Positions 7,954 through 17,907 of a stretch of DNA of 64,000 nucleotides are shown one piece after another. The position numbers were made by a program, and so were the translations under genes. The notes under the pieces were generated by a model. It did not search any database and was not told where the DNA came from. It worked only from the letters and a program-made list of their open reading frames with translations. The stretch is taken from NCBI GenBank assembly GCA_927910745.1, contig CAKMNX010000014.1, positions 21,058 through 85,057 of the forward strand, given 5' to 3'. Numbering within the stretch: the first letter of the stretch is position 1; the number at the start of each line of letters is the position of its first letter. This DNA is from an uncultured Candidatus Saccharibacteria bacterium. Its GTDB lineage: Bacteria > Patescibacteriota > Saccharimonadia > Saccharimonadales > Saccharimonadaceae.

Positions 7954-9345
7954 ATGATACGACGACCACGCTACGATTATGATTTGTTGGTGCTGGGTAG
8001 TGGTGCAGCTGGCAGTACTGCAGCGTTGGTGGCAGCCCGGGCAGATAAAAAGGTGGGGCTGATTGAGGCAGACACCTTTGGTGGTGGTGCACCTAATTGG
8101 GGTGATATCCCTGTCAAGACGCTGCTGGGTGTGGCACAGCTCTATAACCGCATCCAACAAGGCCACCAGTTTGGGCTTGATACATCGCGGGTGGATTTTG
8201 ACTACCCAGCCATCCAGCACTGGAAAAATACAGTGGTAGAGCGGACTGGCGCGGGTGATAACGAGCACTATTATAACCAGCAAGGGATTGATACATTCTA
8301 CGGCAAAGGTGTCTTACGTGACCAGCACACTGTAACAATTGGTGACCATGAAGTAACAGCAGGGCATATTTTGATCGCAACAGGGGCACACGTGACCCAG
8401 CCAGCGATTGCAGGTATCGAGACGATTGACTGGCTGACACCACGCACCGCTCTCAAACTGAGCCGCCCGCCTCGCAGCCTATTGATCATTGGTGCGACGA
8501 CGACGGCGATTGAGCTCGCACATTTCTTTGCGACCTTTGGTAGCACGGTGTCGGTTGGGCAGAGCAGTCCATCGCGCATTTTGCCAACTGAGGACGAAGA
8601 GGTAAGTGAGGCGGTGAGCAGCCTCTTGCAGCGCGACCAACCACTGTCGGTCCTAACGCAAACGACGATTCGCTCCCTCATGCGTGGCCCAAGTGGTAAT
8701 GTGATCGTCCAATACATCCGTGGTGGCATTGAGCGGACGATGGAGGTAGAGCGTGTCTTGGTGGCGACCAAGCCAGAGCCGACCATTGATATTGGGCTGG
8801 ATAATGCTGAGGTGACGTATTCGCCCGATGGTGGTGTTGAAGTCAATCAATTCTTCCAAACCAACGTGCGGCATATCTATGCGGCGGGCCACGTGCTGGG
8901 CAATGATGTGCCAACCCACACCGTCTTGAGCGAGGGCCGGCTAACGGCGCACAACATCCTTCACCCTAAATCACAAATGACGCTTGACTACGAATTAGTG
9001 CCGCGTGCTACCTTCATCTACCCAGAGGTGGCTAGCGTGGGCTTTAATGAAGATGACTGTATTAAGCGCGATCTCAAGATTAATAAAGTGTTGGTGCCGC
9101 TCGGGATGATTGCTCGCAGCAATACAAGTGACTTCCGTGAGGGGTTCGTCAAGCTGATTAGCGACAAACAAGGGGTATTGCTCGGCGGGACGATCGTCGC
9201 TCCGCGTGCTAGTGAGCTCATTCAAGAGGTCACTCTCGCCATCAAACACGACCTCACTGCTGAGCAGCTGGCAGAGCTCCCGCACGTTTTCTTAACGTGG
9301 AGCGAGGCAGTGCGAACGGCGGCAAGCAAATTATCCCGTAAGTAG
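7954..9345 (+). CDS. FAD/NAD(P)-binding oxidoreductase of the disulfide-reductase family, lacking redox cysteines
   Basis: 463 residues with class I pyridine nucleotide-disulfide oxidoreductase architecture: FAD Rossmann motif LGSGAAGSTAALVAARA near residue 13, a second dinucleotide motif IIGATTTAIELAHFFATFG near 180, the FAD-binding HIYAAGHVLGND near 310, and a C-terminal dimerisation domain. The active-site motif normally GGTCxxxGCxPSK reads GGGAPNWGDIPVK here, so both cysteines are gone. The C-terminal HxHPT motif reads HVFLT, losing the catalytic His. It probably transfers electrons from NAD(P)H to something other than a disulfide. AAGGAGA precedes the ATG. It is monocistronic. Confidence 0.85.
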   Translation: MIRRPRYDYDLLVLGSGAAGSTAALVAARADKKVGLIEADTFGGGAPNWGDIPVKTLLGVAQLYNRIQQGHQFGLDTSRVDFDYPAIQHWKNTVVERTGAGDNEHYYNQQGIDTFYGKGVLRDQHTVTIGDHEVTAGHILIATGAHVTQPAIAGIETIDWLTPRTALKLSRPPRSLLIIGATTTAIELAHFFATFGSTVSVGQSSPSRILPTEDEEVSEAVSSLLQRDQPLSVLTQTTIRSLMRGPSGNVIVQYIRGGIERTMEVERVLVATKPEPTIDIGLDNAEVTYSPDGGVEVNQFFQTNVRHIYAAGHVLGNDVPTHTVLSEGRLTAHNILHPKSQMTLDYELVPRATFIYPEVASVGFNEDDCIKRDLKINKVLVPLGMIARSNTSDFREGFVKLISDKQGVLLGGTIVAPRASELIQEVTLAIKHDLTAEQLAELPHVFLTWSEAVRTAASKLSRK

Positions 9346-9749
9346 AGAGATCTGTTTTGTAGCTGAGGCATCTTCACCTTCTTAGTTTTGGCTGCTTAAT
9401 AATCTAGGAGTTTGAGCTTTTTTAGATCGACACTACTGGATTAGTTTTTTATTCTCTGCTACTTCTGAGAGTAGAGCGGTATAGAGGAAAAGAGTGGAAA
9501 TTGCTAAAGCCTGAGCAATGAGGAGAAAAAGAAAAATTGAATATACTACCGTACTCTTCATAAAAACAGAGAATATTATGGTGTAAATTGCATAGGGTGT
9601 GGCCTATTGCTTTGCAGTATATGACGAAAGTTGTGACCACATTGCGAGACTCTAGAGCCTACAAGAAGCTCACTGGTGAAGACTCTGCCACGCTGGCTTG
9701 CATCGGTGTATTGCTAAAATAGCAAAGAGTATCCACTTTCAGCTCCATT
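9346..9749. other. Non-coding stretch
   Basis: About 400 bp with no convincing ORF on either strand. It contains a short hairpin TTGCTA/TAGCAA at 9711-9725 that overlaps a TAAAAT hexamer (9715-9720), possibly the -10 of the candidate small RNA that follows. Confidence 0.35.
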
Positions 9750-9842
9750 TAAGCAAGACGGGGCATACTACCTGTAGTAGCACATGCTACCTCCTCCTCT
9801 ATCATGCAAGCCGCCGTTCCTCCTCCCGGGCGGCTTGTTTTG
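9750..9842 (+). ncRNA. Candidate small RNA with two CCTCCT motifs and an intrinsic terminator
   Basis: An intergenic segment ends in a strong terminator (CAAGCCGCC 9807-9815 / GGCGGCTTG 9829-9837 then TTTT). The terminator loop is TTCCTCCTCCC, and a second ACCTCCTCCTC lies in the predicted single-stranded part at 9789-9799. A small hairpin TACTA/TAGTA precedes it. Such unpaired C-rich motifs pair with Shine-Dalgarno sequences in known Gram-positive small RNAs. No ORF explains the element. The alternative is simply a terminator. No expression evidence. Confidence 0.4.
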
Positions 9843-9904
9843 TGTCTTGCGCCTAGCATATTGCGCATAATAAAACTAGTATTTACTCCTCTTTGCAAAA
9901 TGAA

Positions 9905-9910
9905 TATACT
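9905..9910 (+). promoter_or_regulatory. -10 element for tilS (leaderless start)
   Basis: TATACT exactly 6 nt before the ATG at 9917, which places the expected transcription start on the A of ATG. No ribosome-binding site is present. Confidence 0.7.
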
Positions 9911-9916
9911 ATTGCC

Positions 9917-10764
9917 ATGGCATATCTTGTTGCAGTGTCTGGTGGTGTGGATAGTGTAGTGCTCTTGGATGTGATGGCGGCGCAGGCAACGGAGCCGTTG
10001 ATTGTGGCGCATGTCGATCATGGGATCCGGGGTGAAGCGTCGGCAGCAGATGCACGCTTTGTGGCAGCACTGGCGGCGCGCTATGGACTACCCTTGTGTC
10101 TACCCGGCTAGAGCTTGGGTCGAATGCGAGCGAAGCAGCAGCGCGAGAGGCTCGGTATGATTTTTTGCTCGATACGGCAGCGCAGTACCAAGCACCAGTG
10201 GTAACAGCACATCACTTGGACGATTTGGTAGAAACAGTGGCGCTTAACTTGGCGCGTGGGACAGGCTGGCGTGGGCTGGCCGTACTGAATCGCCCCGGGG
10301 TGGAGCGGCCACTACTGGGCTGGCGCAAGGCAGATATCCGCGCCTATGCATTGACTCATCGCCTGGAATGGGTAGAAGATGAGACGAATGCGAGTGACCG
10401 CTACACGCGCAATCGGCTGCGGCGCTGCATTCAGCGGCTCCTCACGGCAGAGCAGGCGGCGCAGATTACCTCGCTGCGGGATCGGCAACTTGCGCTGCGC
10501 CATACGATTAATGATGAAGTGCAACACCTCTTGCCACAGTTTGCGGCTGAACGCTATGGATTTATTATGATCGATGAAGCAAGTGCTCAGGAACTATTGG
10601 GTGCGATGATCATGTGGGCAGGTGCGCCGCGCCCAACTCGTCCGCGGCTTGAGCGTGCGGTGCTGGCCATCAAGACTGCTCGTCCAGGCAGCCACCATGT
10701 GGTGGGCGACGGAGTGTATTTGCAGTTTAGCCCTCGGCAATTCACTGTAGAAGTGGTACAATAG
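9917..10764 (+). CDS. tilS: tRNA(Ile)-lysidine synthetase, frameshifted
   Basis: TilS ATP-dependently attaches lysine to C34 of tRNA-Ile2(CAT), a candidate for which lies at 5558. The PP-loop VAVSGGVDSVVLLDVM is at the N terminus, then IVAHVDHGIRGEASAADARF and, in another frame, NASEAAAREARYDFL, TAHHLDDLVETVALNLARG and RNRLRR. The frame changes at about 10093-10102; one missing base there (GLPL then VSTRLELG) restores a continuous ~282-residue protein. That is short, with only the catalytic domain and a small C-terminal part, as is common in reduced genomes. The gene is probably essential, so a sequencing or assembly indel is likelier than inactivation. Confidence 0.85.
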
Positions 10765-10814
10765 ATCAGATTACTGTGTGAGAATGCAAGCGAACGAAAG
10801 GAGTGAGTTCCCTG

Positions 10815-12659
10815 ATGAATAAAAAACCGTCGAAAGCGACCAATGCCCTGCGTCTAGGGCTGTTTTGGGCAATTGTGGTACTGGGTGTGCTGGCATTTTG
10901 GGCAATTAATTCGCCGCAGGCCAACCTTAAGGAGGTGCCGCTCTCGGACGTGGTGAACCGAGCAAATAATGGCAAAATTGCTAAGATCGAGATCCAAGGT
11001 AATGAGCTGACTGTTACACCCAAAGGCCAGTCCAAGCCGACCGAGCGCAGCCTCAAAGAGAATGGCACTATCTATACCCAAGGACTCAAGCACGACAAAA
11101 CAGAGGTAAAAGTGCAAAATGAGTCACAGACGGGCCTATTGTTTTGGAATCTCGCACCAATTGTCCTGTCGGTCGTATTGTTTGGCGTTCTCTTTATGTT
11201 TATGATGCGCCAAGCCCAGGGACAGAATAGTCAAGCGATGGGCTTTGGCAAGAGTAAGGCCAAGCTGTATGGCCTTGATAAAGAGCGGGTAGTATTTGAT
11301 GACATTGCGGGTAATGAAAACGCCAAGCAAGATTTGCAAGAGGTGGTGGACTTCCTCAAGCATCCCAAGAAATATCAGAGCCTCGGTGCTAAGATCCCTA
11401 AAGGGATTCTCCTTGTTGGTAACCCTGGTACCGGTAAAACGATGTTGGCGCGAGCGGTTGCAGGCGAGGCTAACGTGCCGTTCTTTTCCATTAGTGGCTC
11501 AGAGTTTGTGGAGATGTTTGTTGGTGTGGGGGCAAGCCGGGTACGCGACCTCTTTGCTAAGGCCAAGAAGAATGCGCCAGCCATTATCTTCATTGATGAG
11601 ATCGATGCCGTGGGACGTAAACGTGGCTCTGGCATGGGCGGTGGCCACGACGAGCGCGAGCAGACGCTGAACCAGATTTTGGTAGAGATGGACGGCTTTG
11701 AGGCTGATACAAACGTGATTATCCTAGCGGCAACCAACCGGGCCGATGTGCTCGACCCAGCACTGTTGCGCCCAGGCCGCTTTGATCGCCATACGACGAT
11801 TAGTCTGCCCGAGCGCAAAGACCGTGAGGCAATCCTCAAGGTGCACTTCAAGAACAAACCAACCGATGCGTCGGTCGACCTCGACAAGCTTGCTGCCAAG
11901 ACAGCCGGTAGCAGTGGTGCCGACCTCGCAAACATGGCCAACGAAGCAGCAATTATTGCAGCGCGCCGTGGCAAGAAGACGATCACCAACCAAGACCTGA
12001 CCGAAGCCTTTGAGAAGGTGGCGATTGGCCCCGAGCGCAAAGCTAAGGTAATGACCGACCACGAGAAAGAACTCACGGCGTATCACGAGGCGGGTCACGC
12101 TATTGTGGGGCATGTCTTACCGGATAGCGATCCGGTACATAAGGTGACCATCATCCCGCGTGGTGGTACGGGCGGCGTGACATGGTTCTTACCCCCAGAA
12201 GACAAAAGCTACACCAATGTATACGAGTTTAAGGATATTCTGGCCCGAGCAATGGGTGGGCGGATTGCTGAGAAGCTAATCTATGGCGATGACGGCATTA
12301 CAACCGGAGCGGGCAGTGACCTGCGCAAAGCGACGGAGATTGCCCGTGATATGGTGATTGAGCAGGGCATGGGTGCAAAGCTCCGCGATCAGGTCTTCCA
12401 CGAAGATAACGGCGGCATGGTGTTCGACAAGATCACTCACGAGCGGCCATATAGCGATGCGACTGCTGAGGCGATTGACCATGAGGTAGAGGCGCTTATC
12501 AAAGAAGCTTCTCGCCGTGCTGAGATTGTCCTCTCGCACAACCGTCCAGCGCTTGAGAAGCTCAAAGATGAGCTGCTTGTTCACGAAACACTCGAAGAAG
12601 ACGAAGCTAAGGCTGCAATGGCAGATGCCACTTTGCCAACGGAGGCCAAGCTCCACTAG
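10815..12659 (+). CDS. ftsH: ATP-dependent zinc metalloprotease
   Basis: Membrane-anchored AAA+ protease, 614 residues. Two N-terminal TM helices (~12-32 and ~108-128) flank a ~75-residue external domain. The AAA+ module has Walker A GNPGTGKT, Walker B FIDEIDA, the pore region [14 protein letters not shown] and the second region of homology ([12 protein letters not shown]). The peptidase domain has HEAGHA and the distant zinc-ligand region AGSDLRKAT. The ATG at 10815 is chosen because AAGGAG at 10797-10802 is correctly spaced for it and too close to the in-frame GTG at 10803. It precedes murJ by 17 nt. Confidence 0.97.
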   Translation: MNKKPSKATNALRLGLFWAIVVLGVLAFWAINSPQANLKEVPLSDVVNRANNGKIAKIEIQGNELTVTPKGQSKPTERSLKENGTIYTQGLKHDKTEVKVQNESQTGLLFWNLAPIVLSVVLFGVLFMFMMRQAQGQNSQAMGFGKSKAKLYGLDKERVVFDDIAGNENAKQDLQEVVDFLKHPKKYQSLGAKIPKGILLVGNPGTGKTMLARAVAGEANVPFFSISGSEFVEMFVGVGASRVRDLFAKAKKNAPAIIFIDEIDAVGRKRGSGMGGGHDEREQTLNQILVEMDGFEADTNVIILAATNRADVLDPALLRPGRFDRHTTISLPERKDREAILKVHFKNKPTDASVDLDKLAAKTAGSSGADLANMANEAAIIAARRGKKTITNQDLTEAFEKVAIGPERKAKVMTDHEKELTAYHEAGHAIVGHVLPDSDPVHKVTIIPRGGTGGVTWFLPPEDKSYTNVYEFKDILARAMGGRIAEKLIYGDDGITTGAGSDLRKATEIARDMVIEQGMGAKLRDQVFHEDNGGMVFDKITHERPYSDATAEAIDHEVEALIKEASRRAEIVLSHNRPALEKLKDELLVHETLEEDEAKAAMADATLPTEAKLH

Positions 12660-12676
12660 GAGCAGGAGGTATATCA

Positions 12677-14346
12677 GTGGCACATGGAGCAAATCGTCGG
12701 CGTGTCCGCTCAGTCGTCGCCAAAGCAAATAGCAAACTAAATATTAAGAATGCAGCTGCCCTACTAGCAGGCTCGACGCTGCTATCGAGCGTCTTGGGGA
12801 TGTATCGCGAGCGGCTCATCAATGGTATGTATTATGACACCTACAAAGTGGGTGCTGATGCCTATACCGTAGCCTTTACTATCCCCGACTTCATGTTCTT
12901 TGTGCTGGTATCTGGGGCGCTGAGCGTGTCATTTATACCGGTGTTTAACCAGCGCTTGGCGTCAGGCAACAAGCAGTCGGCATGGGATTTGAGCTCGAGC
13001 TTGATCAACTTCTTGGCACTCTCCACCTTAGCGGCAAGTATTTTGATTATGATCTTTGCCGAGCCGCTTGTGAATGTTGTGGTGGGGCCGGGGCTCAGCG
13101 AGTCGGGGCGGAGCCTGGCAGTGAGTATGATGCGCGTGATTGCGGTCAACCCATTCCTCTTCTCTATCTCTACCGTCATTGCGAGCATGCAGCAGGCAAT
13201 TGGGCGCTTTACCTTCTATGCGTTGGCACCAACGATCTACAACATTGGTATTATCATTGGTGCAACCTTCTTTACGAACGGTATCAACATCTTTGGCTGG
13301 CAGGTGTTTGAGGGTGGCATTATGGGTGTAGCACTGGGCGTGGTGCTAGGCTCGGTACTACAGCTGATTGTTAGCTCGATTGGTCTGCTGGGTTTAGATT
13401 TCGACTATCGCTTTATGATCAAGCGCAAGAACAAGAGCTTTCGCCAGGTGCTCCGCCTGCTGCGGACGCGCTCACTCGACCAAGGAATTGACTACTTCAA
13501 TGGCCTCGTGGAGACAAACCTCGCCTCGCGTATGGCTGACGGGACGGTCCGAGCCTATCAACAGGCGTCGGCACTGTCGTTGATGCCAGTGAACTTGATC
13601 GGCGTGGCGATTAGCAATGCCGCCTTTCCGCAAATGACGGAGCACCTGGGGGCAGGGCGCGAGGATCTCTTCCGCAAAGAACTGCAGGTGATGATCCGGG
13701 TGATTATTGGTTGGCATTGCCAGTGGCGGTCATTACCTACTTTGCACGGGGCTATGTGGTGAGCTTTATCCATAACGGGGGTGACCCAGTGATATCCGGT
13801 TTTCTTGGGGTGCTAGTTTTGACGATATTTTTCCGCACGATTTATCACATTGCAGCCCGTAGCTTCTACGCACAGCAGGATACCAAGACACCACTTTATA
13901 TCTCATTCTTTGCGATTGGGTTTAACATTATCCTAGCGATTATCTTGGTGAATCTCTGGTCGAAGAACCAAAACCCGGGCTATGGCCTAGCTTGGGCGCA
14001 GTCTATCACTGCCGTGGTGGAGGTGATTGTCCTCTTCTTCTTCATGGGGCGGCGCATGCCGAGGCTGTTTGACCGCAGCTTCATCAACAGCATCTACAAG
14101 ATGGTTATTGCTGCGGTGCCAACTGGTTTAGCTGCCTACCTGAGCGTGGTAATGATCCCCTTTGGCACAAACGATAAGAGTTTCTTCCTCGCCTTCCCGA
14201 AATTTATTATGATTACAGTTGTGAGCTTTGCGGTTTATATATGGTTCAGCCGGCGACTAAGGCTTAAAGAGGCCGAGCCAGTGCTTAATCGGTTGCGGCA
14301 GATCTTCTTTGGACGGATTAACCTTGGCTGGAACTGGAAACGCTAG
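12677..14346 (+). CDS. murJ: Lipid II flippase MurJ, frameshifted
   Basis: MATE/MOP-superfamily membrane protein translocating lipid II. Family features include the N-terminal LLSSVLGMYRERLINGMYYD (conserved Arg residues), FTIPDFMFFVLVSGALSVSF, and NLIGVAISNAAFPQMTEH. The frame shifts at about 13700-13712; one missing base gives MIRVII-W-LALPVAVITYF and a continuous ~556-residue, about 14-TM protein. The GTG start at 12677 has AGGAGGT upstream. It sits between ftsH and lepA in one direction, with 3 nt to the lepA start. Presumably essential, so the indel is suspect. Confidence 0.9.
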
Positions 14347-14349
14347 CGT

Positions 14350-15300
14350 ATGGAACATATCCGTAATTTCTGCATCATCGCCCATATCGACCACGGCAAG
14401 AGTACCTTGGCCGACCGCATGATGGAGCTGACGGGCACCGTTACTAAGCGGGATATGAAGCAGCAGTTGCTGGATAGTATGGATCTGGAGCGCGAGAAGG
14501 GAATTACCATTAAGCTCGCCCCGGTGCGGATGAAGTATGAGTATAAATCGGAAGCAAGTAGCATATCACCTGTTGATTCAATTGACGGGGGCGGAAACAC
14601 CGCGCCCCAACCTGGCGCCTACGACCTCAACTTGATTGACACCCCCGGCCACGTGGATTTTAGCTACGAAGTATCGCGCAGCTTGCAGGCCTGCGAAGGC
14701 GCGGTGCTGGTGGTGGATGCTAGCCAGGGGATCCAGGCGCAGACGCTGGCCAATGTGTATCTGGCGATGGAGCAGGACCTCACGATCATTCCGGTGCTCA
14801 ACAAGGTTGACCTGCCAGCAGCCGATGTGCCGCGCGTTTCCAAGCAGGTGATTAATCTACTCGGCTGCGACGAGAGCGATATTATTCATATTTCGGCTAA
14901 GACTGGGCAGAATGTACCGCAGGTGCTGCGGGCTATCGTCGAGCGTATCCCGGCACCAGTGTCGCCACTAGCGGTGCAGGCTGAGAGCATGGCCGCGCAG
15001 GGGGGCGATAGGCCAGCCGTACCAACTCGCGCCCTGATTTTTGATAGCTACTATGACGACTACCGTGGAGTGATTCTTTATGTGCGAGTGGTAGATGGCA
15101 CGATACCGAAAGGTGCGGACATCACCATGATGGCCACCGGCGCCCGCGGCCTTGCCCTGGAGGTAGGGCACCTGAGCCCAACCATGCAGCCCGACCCACT
15201 GCTTGGCACCGGCGAAATCGGCTACATCGTCACTAACCTCAAGACCACGCGTGAGGCGCGGGTGGGGGATACGGTGACACTCAAGAAATACTTCGAGTAG
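14350..15300 (+). CDS. lepA: Elongation factor 4, N-terminal half (G domain and domain II)
   Basis: 316 residues carrying a full GTPase: G1 [15 protein letters not shown]2 region EREKGITI, G3 DTPGHVDF, G4 NKVD, G5 SAKTG, then the beta-barrel domain II ([20 protein letters not shown]...) ending at [12 protein letters not shown] and a stop. Intact LepA continues here with a short linker and then PLPGYKEVKP, which in this genome is encoded 4.4 kb away (19681-20640). Two low-complexity insertions relative to ordinary LepA are visible ([20 protein letters not shown] and [15 protein letters not shown]). Nothing within the half is damaged. It is translationally close to murJ (3 nt). Confidence 0.93.
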   Translation: MEHIRNFCIIAHIDHGKSTLADRMMELTGTVTKRDMKQQLLDSMDLEREKGITIKLAPVRMKYEYKSEASSISPVDSIDGGGNTAPQPGAYDLNLIDTPGHVDFSYEVSRSLQACEGAVLVVDASQGIQAQTLANVYLAMEQDLTIIPVLNKVDLPAADVPRVSKQVINLLGCDESDIIHISAKTGQNVPQVLRAIVERIPAPVSPLAVQAESMAAQGGDRPAVPTRALIFDSYYDDYRGVILYVRVVDGTIPKGADITMMATGARGLALEVGHLSPTMQPDPLLGTGEIGYIVTNLKTTREARVGDTVTLKKYFE

Positions 15301-15314
15301 TTATAACATAGTGA

Positions 15315-15320
15315 TATAGT
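15315..15320 (+). promoter_or_regulatory. -10 element opening the lepA-interrupting gene block
   Basis: TATAGT 7 nt before the ATG at 15328, giving a predicted leaderless start and an independent transcript within lepA. Confidence 0.55.
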
Positions 15321-15327
15321 TTATCGT

Positions 15328-15945
15328 ATGATAGCTGTGATAAAAAAGTACGACACATTCATCGCTATCTTGCTTGCTGGCCTGATTATGCTATTCATCG
15401 CCGCGGCATTTACTGTTCCGAGTTTTTGGGATTGGCTGTGGCAGCGGCACCATAATCAGCTGAGCTGGTATATCCGTCCGTTATTCTTGATACCATTTTG
15501 TTGGTTCGCGTATCGGCGGAGCTGGGCAGGGATAATGATGGTGATATTACTCACCTTGACCAGCATGGGGTGGTTTGCTGCGCCCAGTGAAACGAATTTA
15601 CAGGTGCAACAGTTTTTGCAAGTTGAGCAGCAGTACCTACAGGGTGAATGGACATTTGGTAAGATTTTTCTCACATTGCTTATACCACTATCCTTTAGTG
15701 CTTTAGCAGCGGCATTGTGGTGGCGAAATATCTGGCTAGGTGTGGCAGTCATGGCGTTCATGGCTGCCGGTAAATTACTATGGAGTATAACTTTTTCTGG
15801 TGAAGCTGGTCTGGTGGTGATTGCCCCTGCGACAATTGGATTTGTTCTATGTAGTGGCTGTTTGTGGTTGGCTATGATGTTGTCTCGTCGTCGTATCCCT
15901 AGGGTTAAGAAAATGAATTTTATTAAGGAGAGGTCAAATAGGTAA
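15328..15945 (+). CDS. Multi-TM membrane protein of unknown function
   Basis: 205 residues, about six hydrophobic segments, with a basic C-terminal end (SRRRIPRVKKMNFIKERSNR). No recognisable family. It is the first gene of the block separating the two lepA halves and the likely start of a transcript leading into the NUDIX genes. Low Lys/Arg inside and Trp-rich loops are typical of small integral membrane proteins. Confidence 0.65.
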   Translation: MIAVIKKYDTFIAILLAGLIMLFIAAAFTVPSFWDWLWQRHHNQLSWYIRPLFLIPFCWFAYRRSWAGIMMVILLTLTSMGWFAAPSETNLQVQQFLQVEQQYLQGEWTFGKIFLTLLIPLSFSALAAALWWRNIWLGVAVMAFMAAGKLLWSITFSGEAGLVVIAPATIGFVLCSGCLWLAMMLSRRRIPRVKKMNFIKERSNR

Positions 15946-15970
15946 AGCTATTATCCATATTTTGCCAACC

Positions 15971-16549
15971 ATGCCATCACACCAACTGCAAAAATGGCGC
16001 ACCCAGTCATCACAAATACTCTTCGATCATCCCCGGCTCACCGTCGCAGAAGATACAGTAGAGCTGCCAAATGGAAAGATAATCCAATATATCCATTATC
16101 CCTACCACGGGCATGGTGGGGTAATCGTAGTGTGTCGCCGAGGTGACAATATCTTGGTGCAGCAAGAGTATTCGTACCCGGTGGATGAGGTGTTGTATCA
16201 GTTCCCGGGCGGGAAGATCGAAGCAGGTGAGGATGTGTGCGCGGCGGCGCAGCGAGAGCTGGCCGAGGAGTCGGGTATTGCTATGACAGGTGTGCGAGCG
16301 TGTGGCTGGCTCTATGTCGACAATCGTCGCACCAGTGCGAAGCTCCATGTGGTTTACGGCGAATATGCTGGGACAAACCACCAACATCGGCCGGATGACA
16401 CCGAGCAAATCATTTCGGAGTGGCTGCCGATTGCCACCATCCACCGCATGGTCGCTACTGGTGTAATCACCAACTACGCCATGCTCGCTGCCTGGGCTTT
16501 GCTCGCCAGCACCCTCCAGCAAGTAGGAGACTCTCGTGCGAACGAGTAG
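15971..16549 (+). CDS. NUDIX hydrolase, ADP-ribose pyrophosphatase-like
   Basis: 192 residues. The NUDIX box reads GGKIEAGEDVCAAAQRELAE followed by ESG, an intact GX5EX7REUXEEXGU pattern. The preceding VEDTVELPNGKIIQY-like strand and QEYSYPVDEVLYQFPGG are typical of ADP-ribose/nucleoside-diphosphate-sugar hydrolases (NudF group). The ATG at 15971 is preferred over the TTG at 15962. Its stop overlaps the start of the YdcF-like gene by 14 nt. First of three NUDIX genes in the lepA-interrupting block. Confidence 0.88.
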   Translation: MPSHQLQKWRTQSSQILFDHPRLTVAEDTVELPNGKIIQYIHYPYHGHGGVIVVCRRGDNILVQQEYSYPVDEVLYQFPGGKIEAGEDVCAAAQRELAEESGIAMTGVRACGWLYVDNRRTSAKLHVVYGEYAGTNHQHRPDDTEQIISEWLPIATIHRMVATGVITNYAMLAAWALLASTLQQVGDSRANE

Positions 16550-17377
16550 TGTGGAATTACCATCGGCCAGTGAACTGCGCACAATGATACACCAAGAATC
16601 GCCACGGTTAGCTCGGCACCAGGATTATCTTGACGCACGGCCGTGGTTGTTTGCAGAGCTGAAACGGATTGCACATAACGCTGGTATCGATACAGCTGTT
16701 TTTGATCATTATACAATGTACGATTTTGATGATACTATATCGAAGCTTCATCGGTTCACAGTGCAACTTGCTGATTACTTGGCTCAACATGCTCATCATA
16801 GCGAAGCTGCTACACTCTACGAGGTGCTCGCAAGGGTAACCCACCAAGGCCGTCGGATGTCATACTGGTGTTTGGCTCGGCAGAGAATTGGCGAATTGCT
16901 ACTGCAGTGGAGTTGTATCATGCTGGTGTTGCTCCCAAAATAATGATTGCTGGTGCTTCGCCGCGCTGGGCAGTTGCCTACGGTAAAGATACTCCTGTAG
17001 CCGAAGCTTGGCGCATGGCGGAGTATGCTCTAACTCATGGTGTCCCGGCAAGGGATATCATCATCGAAGATCAATCAATATCCATCCCAGACAATGTGAA
17101 GCGCAGTATTGACTGCTGGGAAGCGATGCTGTGGTGCCCACGACGTATTACACTGGTGACGAGTGAATTTAATGTTCGCCGTGCAGAGATGAATATGTAT
17201 AAGTTTGCGCCATGGCCAGTAGAGATCTTTACCGCAAGCCCTGAGCCAAGCCCAGCCTTAAGAGTGGACACATGGATAGCAACCGACCGTGGCCGCCGCC
17301 TCATCCTCAACGAATATGCTAAAATTATAATAGAAAGTACCATTGATCATCTGCTGGCGGCAGAGAAGGGAGTGTGA
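16536..17377 (+). CDS. YdcF-like (DUF218) protein, frameshifted
   Basis: The N-terminal ~105 residues are helical. The second part (DVILVFGSAENWRIATAVEL, then LYHAG, KIMIAGAS, VPARDIIIEDQSISIPDN, ITLVTSEFNVRRAEMNM) is a DUF218/SanA-YdcF Rossmann-like domain. The frame changes at about 16850-16862; one missing base before GATGTCATACTG restores a ~280-residue protein. The GTG start overlaps the upstream NUDIX stop, and its TGA overlaps the alternative GTG of the next NUDIX gene, so translation is probably coupled. E. coli YdcF binds S-adenosylmethionine; the role here is unknown. Confidence 0.75.
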
Positions 17378-17379
17378 AT

Positions 17380-17883
17380 ATGGGGTACGTTGGCTCGTAT
17401 GTGTGGCAGTTGCGCCAGAAGGTTGGGGATAAGAAATTACTCACGACAACTGTTGATGTCTTGCCTGTTGATGAAGCAGGGCGCGTCAAACTCATCTACG
17501 CTAAAGCCTTTGATCGCTGGAGTACAGTGGGCGGTCATGTCGAGGAAGGCGATAGTTATGCCAGCGCGGCACTACATGAGCTGCATGAAGAAGCAGGAAT
17601 CACTGCGCACGCCAGCGACCTTGAGCTCTTTGCAACGCAGTCTGGACCAGGGCGGGTGTATCATTATCCTGATGGTGACACACAAGCCTTTACTGTAGTG
17701 TTTTGCCTCAAGCAATGGCAAAGCGAGGCATCGCACACTGATACTGAGGAAGTAGCGACAGGCCAGTGGTTCTCGCTAGACGAAGCATTGCAGCTCAATA
17801 CGAATGACGCCACACGCCAAATTCTCACTGCCTACCAGAGGTATAACGAGACGGGCGTGGTGCAGATGATAGAGGAACGGTAA
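17380..17883 (+). CDS. NUDIX hydrolase
   Basis: 167 residues from the ATG at 17380 (AAGGGAG 8-14 nt upstream); an in-frame GTG at 17374 overlaps the previous stop. The NUDIX box GGHVEEGDSYASAALHELHE, then EAGI, is intact. The N-terminal strand DVLPVDEAGRVKLIYAK and C-terminal QWFSLDEALQL are usual for small NUDIX proteins. The substrate cannot be predicted. Second NUDIX in the block; spacing suggests one transcript. Confidence 0.86.
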   Translation: MGYVGSYVWQLRQKVGDKKLLTTTVDVLPVDEAGRVKLIYAKAFDRWSTVGGHVEEGDSYASAALHELHEEAGITAHASDLELFATQSGPGRVYHYPDGDTQAFTVVFCLKQWQSEASHTDTEEVATGQWFSLDEALQLNTNDATRQILTAYQRYNETGVVQMIEER

Positions 17884-17907
17884 TACTCTACCTAATAGAG
17901 GATCGGT

